Source: Sphagnum compactum (Eukaryota; Bryophyta; Sphagnopsida; Sphagnales). From it: a DNA stretch of 64,000 nt. Both the position numbers and the translations under genes were made by a program. The stretch lies in the NCBI GenBank assembly GCA_965153455.1, contig OZ234494.1:5518001-5582000 (forward strand), written 5' to 3'. The notes under the pieces were generated by a model. It saw only the letters and a list, made by a program, of their open reading frames with translations. It was not told the origin of the DNA and searched no databases. Each line of letters starts with the position of its first letter. Positions within the stretch are counted from its first letter, which is position 1. Shown one piece after another: positions 37,854 to 49,130 of this stretch.

Positions 37854-40800
37854 TTATGCTCTAGAACAGGCCTTGGAAGAACCATTAGCTACCCAGATGG
37901 ACCAACGGCTTATCCTACCTGGCTTGCCACATTCCCAGTTGGAATAGCCCCTACTGGGCCCATTCCATAACTGAATTGTAGGGAGTGTCTTGCTAACATG
38001 ACAGCACACCATTTCATACCATATGATCACCACTTCAGCTACATCAAAAAATCAAAAAAAAAACCCTGCTTGGTCCCTGGCCTAACCTCTTCAGAATGCA
38101 CGACCCCTGGTTACAAAACATGCCATTCCAAAGTGGTAATGGCTTTCATTTTGCTCTTCCATCAACCGTTCAGAACTTAGTGCATGGCCTTTAACAATGT
38201 AACTTCATGCAAAGAATGAGCATTGCAATGCCGTAAAGAACAGGGGGCTGCCAACTTGGCCCATTCCTACGGCACAATTCTCCTGGCCAAATTGGCCATC
38301 ACAGGGAACCCTGCTGTTTCAGAGAGTTCCCTCGATTTTTATGGCAGTGGATCTTACTATTTACGCCACAGAATGGGCCCTCAGTGACCAATTATGCTAG
38401 GCAAGTGCTCACTATGCAAGTCTGGCAGAATCAGCGACAACCCTCACAGAATCGGCCACCAACGGCCCATTCCATAGTACATAATGGATGGTGCAGTCCT
38501 CCATTCAAAACTTTTTGGGTGGGCTTTCAAAGTCTAGGGTTCTCACAGAAGCCTTTGTGCACAGGCTGTTCCCAAGTCCAACCCCTTGCGGCACACAAGT
38601 TCAATGGTACCTGTAATATATCTATCTATGAAGGAAGGCAATTTCTTTTGTAGTTATGAGATTCACCCAACCCGGATGCTTCAGATCATGTTCTTGGTGT
38701 CTTTAAGAAGCCCTCGATGAGGAGAGGAGGGTTGCATGGGCTTGGTTCCATGACGTTTGGACTTGCATGCAAAAGTTCTTGAATATTGAACAATTTCTTC
38801 ACTGAAAATTAAATTAAATCATAGCTGAAAGTTTCGAAGGAACTGGAATCTGCCTTTGGTGTTGTTGAAAATATCTTGATGAGCAGGAGTTAATGGAATT
38901 TATTTGGTAAGATTTGAATTCAGAATGTGGGAGATATTGATTTTTAAGTGATTTCTGCTGCTGAAAATTCAGATAAATTTCCAAAAAACCAGGTTTTGGA
39001 ATGAAAAATCAGTTGAGGACGTGGTAACACTAGTATCAACTAAGAATAGATCTTTTTCATCCAAAATCCAAACAAGATGATCATCTAACATCCAAAACAA
39101 TAATACTAAAACACTCTCAAAAAAAGTACAATTTCAGATTATATGTTTTTTTGCGAATTCTTAGGCCAAGATGAAACCAAGTAAACCCAGCTTGTACAAT
39201 ACAAAACAATTTGAATATAGGGTTTTTTTGAGTAAATGGAAAGCCCATTGTGTGATTGAGAACTTATTAACCCAATTTCTTTTGAATCTTCAAACTAAAT
39301 GAGTTTATTGAGCATTCTAATAACCCGGAGTTTTTTTAAGGTCTACTTTAAGACCTCCCTAGCTGCGCACTTGACACATGTGATTTTGTTTTAAAAATTA
39401 TACATGTTAATTAAATGTGCCACGATTGGAGCTTATTGAAATTTGTCATTTACAGAAAATCTGGAATTCGAGTGTATGACTTACTTGAAAGCTTGAACAT
39501 GGCACATCTAGAGCTTACCCAAAAGCTTGAAGCCACTCACTCTGAAAAGAGGAAGTGATTTTGCGAAAAACCATTGCCAGCTCAAGCAAAAAGTCTTGGG
39601 TCTTGATTAAGGAAATCAAAGAGACTGCCAATTGGATGGGTGGTCAGATGGGTGCTCCCAAGCAAATTGGGAAGCATGTTACAACTCAAAGATCACACTG
39701 CCAGCACTTGTAAAGAGTCATCCCTAACAAAGAATTTCAATATCCAAAGAAAAACTAGGACTTTGTCCTTGACTACCAAAGCCTGATTGAAATTTTATAA
39801 GTGTACAATCTGAGAAGAATTCAGTAGTGAACTAACCTGACAACTCTTCACACATGTATCAGCCATTCAGTGCTGACCCAATGAAAGCCACACCTCTGGA
39901 GGTAGAAGTTGAATGCTGCTAAAAAAACCTGCCCAAACACAGTGCACTGCAACTCTTAACAAGCAAGCAAGAAACAAAAAGCATGTCTTTCTGCCACCAG
40001 TAAAACATTATCTATCAGAGAAAAACCATCAGATAAGAAGAACTTGTATATCTTGCCTTTTGAAGCAACAGATTTGAATCACAATGCAAAGGAAGGGGTG
40101 AAAGGAGCATTGTGCATGGACAATAGAAAACTAGGGCCATCAATGTAAGGAGTTACTTGGAACTGCTGATTTCGGTGGAAATATGGTAAATGGCATGTCC
40201 AGTCAAAAAGTTCTCACATGGTTGGTATTTGTAGTCTTCTTCTTGGGAGGTGGTTCAATTTCTGCAGCTGGATTCACACTTCATAAATTTCTCATCCTCC
40301 TGCATTTCTAAGTTTGACCCCAACATCTTATCATCAAGTGAAAAACCAATCATATGGGATGGTGTTAGGCCATTCATGCTTTCACCATATGGTACCTGTA
40401 CCAAGAAACTCAAGGAGAACAAGTACATATGCCTGCCCCAAGTGCTTCAACATTAGACAATGCAATGAGGCAGAAAAAAGAAAGTGCAAACACCCGTGTG
40501 TTAAATAAATTTCAAATTTTGCTACAAATAACAGTTGATTCTACTGCATTTCTAACACCAAACATTGCCAACCACAGGAAAGCCTGTTTGCACATGACTA
40601 TCCATGACTGAATGTTGAAATCCCACCTTTCTCTGGATGCCATGCACGTAATCCACAATGTGGGCATGCTGACAACTTCTTTGGGTGTGAGTGTGATGCT
40701 ATATGGGAACCATCTATCAGACAAGACAATCCATCTCACCCAGATAACTTGCTTATCGCTTACACACAATCCAATAATGAGCTCTTTTGGATGGAAGGCT

Positions 40801-41281
40801 GCATCACTCACTGAGTCTGTGTGACCTGGAAGCTGTGGTAATATCAGCATACATGACAATGCATCAGAATTGAACAAATGAACCGGAACATAGTTGTGTG
40901 GTCCTTGAAACCATAATAGAACAAGACGCGCACTGACTGAGCTCAGCTCCTACCCATCCCCTTAAACGCCAGGTATCAGCTACAGTAAGATGTCTTGTAT
41001 CATGCAGCCACCTAGCTATGAATTATTCTAAGTGCCTAATAAGCTCTGGTATGATTAGCTACATCGGAGCAGGACTAAGCTGCCAACTACACTAAAATCC
41101 CCTACACATAGAACATCTCCAGTGGTGCTCAGCATGTGACCCTGCAAAATACTTCTCGCATCTAAGTTTAGTTATTTACTTTTCTCCAACCCCACCTGTA
41201 AAACTCAAACTGGGACTGCAAATGCGTGGGAAGATACTACTAGTAGCAACCCACCCTGGCCCAATCAAACTATCTAGTCGA
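37854..41281. other. Mixed-composition intergenic DNA with coding-like scraps
   Basis: No gene is assigned. Around 39.46-39.55 kb, after an acceptor-like TTTACAG, the plus strand reads GIRVYDLLESLNMAHLELTQ before a stop. An adjacent frame continues with SSSKKSWVLIKEIKETANWM to 39.71 kb. This looks like a frameshifted exon remnant of unknown family. Confidence 0.3.
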
Positions 41282-41730
41282 TCAACAGCAGGTGGGCTTT
41301 GCTGTGCCTTTTACCGGCCTCTTCATCTTGTGGGAAAATGCTGGGTCAAAACCATTTTGCTGAGCCAAACCATCATGTTTTGACTTTTCTTCATCCAATT
41401 TTCTTTGCAGGGCCACAGACTCAGCACAAGCGGAGTTGCTCTTAGGTGATTATCACAGTCTTCACTGCCATCTAAAGCTTTCAAAGCAGAAACCCATACA
41501 AGTTTTGACTGTTTGAACCCTTCTGCACTGCACATTGCCAATGCACCTCCATACCACAACTACATATCCACAACTACACATGCACCAGCTTTGTTATAAG
41601 AAGATGCTGAAGCAGATTCTCTGAGCTCTTAGGAACAGTCTGGAGCTTGTTCGGAGAAGCCTGCAGTTGGCCACAAGAGGCAGGAGAATTTGATGACGAA
41701 GGGGGTTGCTGCTCACCATGGTATGTATCA
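41282..41730 (-). pseudogene. Two coding-like exons of an unrecognised minus-strand gene
   Basis: On the minus strand, about 41730-41586 encodes a Ser/Gln/Pro-rich stretch (GEQQPPSSSNSPASCGQLQ, then SENLLQHLL) ending at a possible donor CTG|GTGCAT. The segment 41440-41282 (acceptor CACCTAAG) encodes a charged, probably coiled helix with ALQRKLDEEKSKHDGLAQQ, then KMKRPVKGTAKPTCC and a stop at 41282-41284. The joined phase is compatible. I cannot find a clean start upstream, where frames are interrupted, and I do not recognise the family. It could be the 3' end of a living gene or a relic. Confidence 0.35.
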
Positions 41731-41841
41731 TCTCACTGAGCTCATCTTCCATCTCCCACCTGCTGGAATTCTCTTCTGCTGCAACTCATCAGAGGATCTG
41801 GTTTGCTCAGAGAAAATTTCTCTTCGCTCCACTTGCATGGA

Positions 41842-42152
41842 GAGGGTTTAGGGTTTAGGGTTTTAGAGTCTTTGTGGACTACGGTTTGCTGCCAATTGCG
41901 GGTTTACTGATTTGCATTTTGTGCAATTTTTGCATCAAAGTCTTCTGTAACAAATGCAAGTTTTGATACTGTGGAGCGAGCAGGTCTGTTATCATATGGG
42001 AGGGTTTAGGGTTTTAGGGTCTCCTTCCTACTAAGGTTGCTGCCAATTGTGGTTTACTGATTTGTATTTTGTGCAATGTCTTGTAGCAAAGTCTTTTCTA
42101 ACAAATGGAAGTTTTGATACCGTGGAGCATGCAGATCTGTACCATTGGGGAG
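41842..42152. repeat. ~153-bp tandem duplication with telo-box
   Basis: Two copies each begin with AGGGTTTAGGGTTTTAG and continue through GCTGCCAATTG-GGTTTACTG, ATTTTGTGCAAT and AGTTTTGATACYGTGGAGC. The AGGGTTT runs are plant telo-box sequences, which often occur near transcription starts. The duplication lies beside the coding-like exons at 41.3-41.7 kb on the minus strand. Confidence 0.8.
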
Positions 42153-45100
42153 GAGGACGACAATGACGACTTTAAGCGAGAGACACGCCTTTGTTAGCTA
42201 TGAAGAAGGCTTGGCTAGTGAATGGGTTCAGTAGTGTACCAGTTCCAAGTCCTTTGTGTGGAGTTGTGCAAATCCTAGGTATTCTTCCAGCTGAACCAAT
42301 CTGGAAGAAGAAGAAGAACTCTACAGATGGGTTCATGCAGGGGCTCCAAGAGCAGCCAGGCTGATTCAGGGTTTACAGCCCTTGTCCTGTTCAGGGGGTT
42401 TGGAGCACATTGAACATGATGATGAGGCAGGCCACATGATGATGTCCCTTCTGATCAATGCTGATCAGGATGTACCAAACATGAGTACTTACACTCTGAC
42501 AAAGTGGTGAGGAAGAAGCTGTGCTTCTGGTGCAGAATTGAGCTATCAGCACTACTCTTTTGAGCTATTAGAACCCATTTGAGAGCTTGCACATTGAGAT
42601 GCAGTTGGTCCACTTCAGATATGACGGAATGTTTTGGATTTGGTGAATCCTGTTGGAAGTCGTGGGAGCAGACTCTTAAAAGAAACTCACCTTTTCGCAT
42701 AAGACAAAAGTGGCAGTCTGAATAATTGCTAGATAGGCTGGGCTCATGCAAGAGCAAACTCATAAATTTGTAGCAACTGTGATATTAAGTTCCCGTTTGG
42801 TATCCCAAAGGAAAAGTGCGAGAGCACCATTGTGGATCATGTCACAGAGAAAAAACGAAATTCATGATATAACTGCTTTACCATTGTGTCTGCTCACAGG
42901 CAATCCAAGACAAGAGGATCCTTCCTGCTGGTCCTACAGTTCTGCGCTGATCCTTGTACTTGAAGGCAAGTTTTTTGTTTCTTGCAATCAATTCTTAGAG
43001 GGAGGTTGAAGCTAAGAATCTCATATTCCAGTTGATTCAGATTATAATTTAGAGCAATTTTGTGATGCAGGGCTATCATGGGTTGCAATCAGTTGGGGTG
43101 GTGGCCCAATGGTCATGGCAGAATGATTCATGTGTACTACTAGCTCTTGCTTTACAAAACCTACATTAGTGAGGTACTTCTCAACTTCAAACAGCAAGCT
43201 CTTGTCTCTCTTTGGCTTCATCTCATTTCATCCCCCATTCTCAGTCACAAATGTCAAGAAGGATCACATTATGTTTGTAGGAAAATGTGAAACAGAAATC
43301 ATCAAGAGGATAGTCATGGCGGCTGTTGCTCAGCCCTCCCTGTCAGTAAAAAGTGTGCTCACCTTTTTTGACTGCTTTTTGCATCCTATGCCGGGTGTGA
43401 CACTTGGAGGCACATGAAAAGAAAGACTGGTGATGGGAGATATGTGCCTTCCATGAACCATCTGGCAATGGCTATCAAAGCTCCCAGTCTTACTTTTCAT
43501 CTTAGAAGAGACCCGTGACTTGACTTGAAAAACCAATTTCCATGCTTTCTTTCACTGTTTGGGGTTGTGGGTCATTCATCAATGACCTGGAACTAGGTAT
43601 CTCCGAGCTTTCCATTTTCCTCATCACTTTGTGTCATAGAAGACTGATACCTCAAGATGTCTTGGGTGTGTTCAATCATGCAGCACAGTGGCAGCAGGCC
43701 CACCTGCAAAGGTGGTGGGCTTCTTAGAGGAACCAACACCTTCCTTGACCATGAAGCATGGTACTGATCTATTGCCCTTCTGGAGACAAGTTGTCTTTCA
43801 ACTGTGAAATGCTCACCATGTACCCACATGTTGTTCAACTCCTCAACGAATAGATAGTTTCTCAGAAAACTTTCCAGAAGTCCAGATGCTGCACAAGGGT
43901 ATTTGTGAAGAGGTTGGAAGAAGTAGGGCAACAACAACAGCTGGGAGTTGATGTTTGGACTGGGGTAACTGGTGTTTAGTGCAATCTCAAATTTGAGGGT
44001 TTTTAATCCATGCCTCAACTTTGTGCCATTGTGACAAACATGGAGTTGAACAAATTATGTCCGTACAAGCGTGTGAGTATTTCATGTCAGCATCACTTTT
44101 GTGCAACTGTCAATTGGGTAAGTGTTTACTATAAGACTATGATGCTTGTGTTGGAGATCAAACACATTTGTGTGTAGGGTAAAGCCTGAGGCCACGGGTT
44201 TTACTGGAATAAGGGCCTGCATGAGGCAGAGCCAAGTGTAAGCCCAATTCCAGTAAAGCCTGCAGCCAAGGGCTGCACTGAGCATAAAGACTTATGCTCA
44301 GATTTTATGGGAAAAAATTAAATGACATGGGGCATTTCAGAAAACAGTATGCTCACGCTTGCAGAAGGCATAGGCATTCTGTTTTCCAAAATGCCCTGCC
44401 AGTGTTTATGCTCAACAACACTCTACAATGCACTCTCTAAGTACACTAGAAAAATCCAAGGAGGTCTTTACAATGTAGCAGAGTTGTTGAGAGGTTCTCA
44501 AGCATATTTGAATGCCAAGCAAAAAAAAAAATTGTGGGTATAATTTGGAGAGAGCAGTTATCAGCAGCAGAGTATAAGAATTGCTACCGCAAGAAACTTG
44601 TGTAAACTGCACTTGTGAAAACTTTGAAGCAGAGACTGGGCAGCATGTGTATTATATGTGACTAGGTACTGTAATTGTCACTCAGGACAGATTCCACTCT
44701 TCACTGCAAGCCTCTTAGGGTCAACTGATCTTTCAAATGCATATAACCGGCACATATGGAGAACCATTCTGAGGTCTAGCTAAATAGTGTTAAAAGTTTT
44801 CTATTGATGTGGCAGAATCTCTGTTGAGTGCTGATTACATCAGATACTGGCCAATGGTCAAAATGTGGGAGAATTTGCGTCCTGAGTGCCAACTGGGTAC
44901 ATGCAGAGGATGTCTAGAAAGTGTGCACATGATGAAAACAAAACCATGAAATGGGTGTTGTTGCAATTCTCAAGGCAGGAATGTGTGTTGGGGAACTTAG
45001 CTGAGACTCTTATTCTTCCCTTGATTCTCATTTTGTCTTTAAGGATAATCCAAAAAGAGCATGCAGGGATGTTACAGGATATGCCCCAAGAGCCAAAAAG

Positions 45101-45326
45101 GCTCAACTCTCAACCCCACCACAAGCTCCTAACAAGGTTGTAAGTAAACCAGCTTGTACTTTGCCACATTTTACGACATGTGGGCTGTTTTATATTAATT
45201 TCCCACACAAATTCTGTAACAAGTTGCCACCTATAAAATGGTTACAGAACATGGAGCAATGGCCTTGATTCCAGCCTGGTGGTTGTACCTTTTCTTCTTT
45301 GCTTCCAAAAAACAAAACAAAACGAA
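42153..45326. other. Mixed-composition region, small ORFs only
   Basis: A 54-codon ATG frame on the plus strand (42200-42364, beginning MKKAWLVNGFSSVPVPSPLC) and several open stretches on both strands (for example 42455-42763 minus) look moderately protein-like. None shows a recognisable domain. The region may contain exons of a decayed gene. Confidence 0.3.
44168..44245 (+). repeat. Dispersed ~75-bp repeat, copy 1
   Basis: The phrase TGTAGGGTAAAGCCTGAGG, then TACTGGAATAAGGGCCTGCA and GGCAGAGCCAAGTGT, is shared with 54.48-54.56 kb. Diverged and short; SINE fragment or shared untranslated-region element are both possible. Confidence 0.6.
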
Positions 45327-45570
45327 ACAAGGGGTGCATCACACATTGGCCTTGCCATTTACATTAAAGAGTATCTTAAGGCAAAAGAAGAATTAGGGAA
45401 ACTCAAATATTTCAGCATAAAAAAATATAATCTTAAAAAAATCCTCTAAAAGAAACCCAAAATCCTTCAAGATAGTATAACTCTATTATAACTAATCTCA
45501 AGTTTCAACACAAGCCCAAAATATCATCTTTCGAAAACCCCTCATATGAAAACAGACCTATTACCTAGGG
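45327..45570 (+). repeat. Long direct duplication, copy 1
   Basis: About 240 bp (from ACAAGGGGTG to ACCTATTACCTAGG) recur at 46465-46707 in the same orientation with scattered substitutions and small indels. The intervening 0.9 kb shows no LTR-retroelement motif. A GGA microsatellite (about 45573-45610) follows this copy only. Confidence 0.85.
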
Positions 45571-46464
45571 GAAGAGGAGGAGAAGGAGGAGGAGGAGGAG
45601 GAGGAGGAGAGGGAAACTGCATGATCCCCAAAACATGCAGAATCTTGAGTCAATTTATAATCACAGAAAGTGAGCATCTGAGAAGTGGCTTCAAAAGTCA
45701 GTCACCCATCATCCATCCTCTTTTGAGTGAATGGTAGGTTAGGATTCTACCAAAGTCAGTGGCATGTATGCTTTTCAGATTGCATCAGCAGTGAATGAAT
45801 GTGGGTTCAAAACTTGGTCCATCAACCCAAACAAAAACACCTCCCCCCTCACTCCTGACATATTGCCCAAATAGAAACATGTCCACATGGCAACTTGTAT
45901 AAATGACAAGACTACAAGGGTTTTTTGCAACCTCCATATCTACCAAATCAAAGTTCGTGCAAACATAAGTTTTATTTATAAAAAACTTGCATCTGCATTT
46001 CAAAGGAATGATCTGGGAATAACTCCCTTCCTTGATTATGGATGAACATGGTTTCTTCCCTATTCATTCCCAAAAAAACCAAAGAAAAAAAAAATCACAA
46101 ACAAACAAAGAAGATAAACAAATAAATAAATAAAGACAAGGAAATCAAATAAACACATGAAGATGACTTATGAAACTAAAAAAGTTGACAAGAACATTGA
46201 CTACCACTAGTGCATGCAATTCCACATGGATAGCCATGCTCCCCTCCCCAATATAAAAGATTGAGTATGTTTGCCTCGTAATCGTTACAAACAAAAAAAA
46301 ACCTACTCAAACAAACTCTAGTGACATGTTTGCCATATTTGCCCCATCACAACCCCCTAAACCCACCAGCCAAAAAAGAAAAAAAAGACTAAACTTGTTT
46401 GTCTTGCTCCCATCGCACAAAAAGGAAAAACTTTTTTCAAAACCTCGGTACTCACAAAAGAAAA

Positions 46465-46707
46465 GACAAGGGGGTGTGTCACACTGTGGCCTTGCCATTT
46501 ACATTAACAATATGTATCTTAAGGCAAAAGAAGAATGAGGGAAACTCAAATATTTCAGCATGCAAAAATATAATCTTCAAAAAAATCCTCTAAAAGAAAC
46601 CCAAAATCCTTCAAGATATTACAAACTCTATAATAACTAATCTTAACACAAGCAAAAATATCATCTTTCAAAAATCCTCATATGAAAATAGACCTATTAT
46701 CTAGGTG
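46465..46707 (+). repeat. Long direct duplication, copy 2
   Basis: Second copy of the block at 45327-45570, sharing GGCCTTGCCATTTACATTAA, AAGGCAAAAGAAGAAT, AAATCCTCTAAAAGAAACCC and CTCATATGAAAA. The right boundary is again near CTAGG. Confidence 0.85.
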
Positions 46708-46952
46708 CCAAAATCCCTTAAGCTACTATGCTCTCTAATGAATCTAAACACAATATCCTTTGCCTTGGTAGGCAAAGCCAACAAAGAAAAATCGGGCCTT
46801 TTGAACTCGTATTGAGTTCACTCATTGAGTAACAATTTTTATTTTTATTTTTGTTTTGTTCCTTTGCTTTGTTCAACACCATTGTTGGCAGGAACAGAAA
46901 CTATGGGACATAGAACAGATTAGCACTGACCTTAAACAACCTCCTTTCCGAA

Positions 46953-47110
46953 GTTTGCAAATGTCAGTGCGGTGGGCCAGAGTGAACCAACACCCACTAA
47001 CACACTCTGTTGGATGGATATCACGTGGAAGCCTATCAAGGTTGCAAATGGCAATGCAATGGGCCAAAGTGAACCAACACCCACCAACAACACCACAGTG
47101 TACCAGCACC
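46953..47110. repeat. 88-bp tandem duplication
   Basis: Two units open with GTT(T)GCAAATG-CA, then TGGGCCARAGTGAACCAACACCCACYAA. The open frame spanning them is a consequence of the repeat. Confidence 0.75.
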
Positions 47111-47339
47111 TACCAGCACACCATGAAGGATGGATGGTAACTCATAGTTATGGTAAGTCATAACTTCATAGTTTGATTTTGCTTGTAGGGGAGAGAGGAG
47201 AATTTCTTTTTTTTTTTTTTTTTTTTGGGAGTGGGGGAAGGGTGAGCCTTTTTTATCTTTTGTTGAGGGGAGGAAGAGGAGGATTTTTCTTTTTCCTCTC
47301 TCTTTTTTTGGGTTTAGGTTTGGGGGAAGGGTGGGGTTG

Positions 47340-47790
47340 TCAATTTGAAAACCCATGCAATTTAGAAAACTATAATTAATTAATGATACAACTATAAGAA
47401 TGCTACTACATGCTAGGAAACCCCTAGTTGAGCAATTGCTCATAAATATTTTTTATTTTATTACAATTCAGTGAAAATTGAACCACATGTGCCTACTTAC
47501 ATATGTTTACCATGAAATTTCGAGAACTGAAAAGAAATATAAAAATTATACAAGTTCAAAAATTCATCACAAAATGCTAGGAAACCTCTAGTTGAACCAT
47601 TGCACATAAATATTTCTGATTTTATTCGAATTTGGTGAAGATTGAGCCACAAGTAACTATTAACATATGTCCACCCATGCAATTTAGAGAACTAGAAAAA
47701 AAATAGAATTATAAAACTTTGAAAATTCATCACAAATGCTACAAAAGTTAAGAAACCCATAGTTGAACACATTCATATCATTTTTTTTAA
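47340..47790. repeat. ~172-bp tandem repeat
   Basis: Two full units and partial flanks share CCCATGCAATTTAGARAACTA, AATGCTAGGAAACCYCTAGTTGA and CATAAATATTTYTKATTTTATT. Unit starts lie near 47400 and 47572. A poly-T/G-rich tract (47205-47340) precedes the array. Confidence 0.7.
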
Positions 47791-48189
47791 TGATTGGAGT
47801 AATTTCCATTGAACGACATGACTTTAGAAAAAATATTATATAAACCACACATTATTCAAGTGTTGAATTTGAGAGTCACCCAACCATTGTGTTGGCCCCC
47901 ACCCACCCACCCGCCCCCTGCCCCAATAACTTAACTTTTGATCTATGTACAAGATCTATGTGGAATGTTATTTCACAAAGCAAGCACCAAAACAAATTGT
48001 AACATCACCACAAGTAGGATAAAATCAATTCACCTTCTTTTTACACATCACACACAACTTTCTTCTCTTTTATGTTTCTATCCATTGCATAGAATAATGC
48101 AACCTTTCAAGATTGGGTGCAAAAGCCCCCACCATTGTTGTTGCTTTTAAGTAGAACATGTGCCTTTTTTTTAGAACCCTAGCTAAAGC

Positions 48190-49130
48190 CATGTAAAACT
48201 TCAAAATGTGACATTTTTATAGCGACTTGCCAAGTCGAATCCTATGCACCTTGTACATAATGTACAAGTTCACAATAGTGGTGTCAATGATATGGAACAC
48301 GATTCAATGCCACCATTTGTGATCCCTCATTTGTAAAATATAGTATCCACAAGGTTGATCTTGGACATCAACTCCACACATGCACTCGTGGTAATGTACC
48401 AACATTGGGCTAATAGGGATCTCTACTCAACCAATTAAATGCCACCATGTGGCAAATGTGGCACCTATAGAGTCAATTGGATTGAAACAATGGACAAAAT
48501 GGAAACTAGTTTGTTATCAAACCAAAAAATTACAACAAGTTTACTTGAAACATGCATGTGATATTAGAATTGTCTTCTTGATCCTCTCTTTGGATCAACA
48601 ATCAAAGTACTAGACCATCCCTTACAGTCAATCTTATTAGTCCTTGTTGTGTGCACCCCAACCTTCAAAAGATATCAAAACAATCTAGGGTTAAACAAAA
48701 AGTTATCAAATGTGACAATGTAATTATTGTTCTTATACCTATCCATCAACATGTATACAATCTTGTATCCCATGTTCAACATCCTCATGACATGTATCAT
48801 AACATAATTCCATTTTGTACACAAACTTAGACTTGACATTAACCAAGCACCAAATCTTTATTCCATACCCTCAACGTTTAGTTTTCATGTATTGTCAAGT
48901 GGGCAAATATTTCCTGATATACTTGACCATCATTTCATCCACACACAAATTTTATTCTACATTCCAAAATTGCCCATGCAATTCATTGTAGGCTCCATTT
49001 AGTCACCTAGTCTTTGCAATTTTGTCATAGGTAGGATCATCCATATATGTTATGACTAGCTTGTTGTCAACTAAGGTAGGCAAACAAGTAGGAGGTAGGT
49101 TGGTAGGAGGGTGGATTAACTTGGTGTGAA
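48190..49130 (-). pseudogene. piggyBac-type transposase relic (DDE_Tnp_1_7)
   Basis: Minus-strand translation with in-frame stops and frameshifts gives the piggyBac transposase core in order. First comes a pre-core ending LNGAYNELHGQFWNVE, then VDEMMVKYI (Asp codon 48937-48939). Next are QYMKTK and YGIKIWCLVNVKSKFVYKME, then TFDNFLFNP (Asp codon 48705-48707), VGVHTTRTNK and VIFWFDNKLVSILS. The last block is MCGVDVQDQ (Asp codons 48367-48369 and 48358-48360), then HKWWH, FHIIDTTIVNLYIMYK. These match the four acidic positions known in the insect enzyme (D268, D346, D447, D450), and the spacing of the first two is close to 78 residues. Stops make the copy nonfunctional. TTAA-flanked terminal repeats were not identified. 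Confidence 0.85.

Noticed and set aside
43593-44018. 141-codon minus-strand frame
   Set aside because: Begins at TTG, no recognisable domain, no clear splice context.
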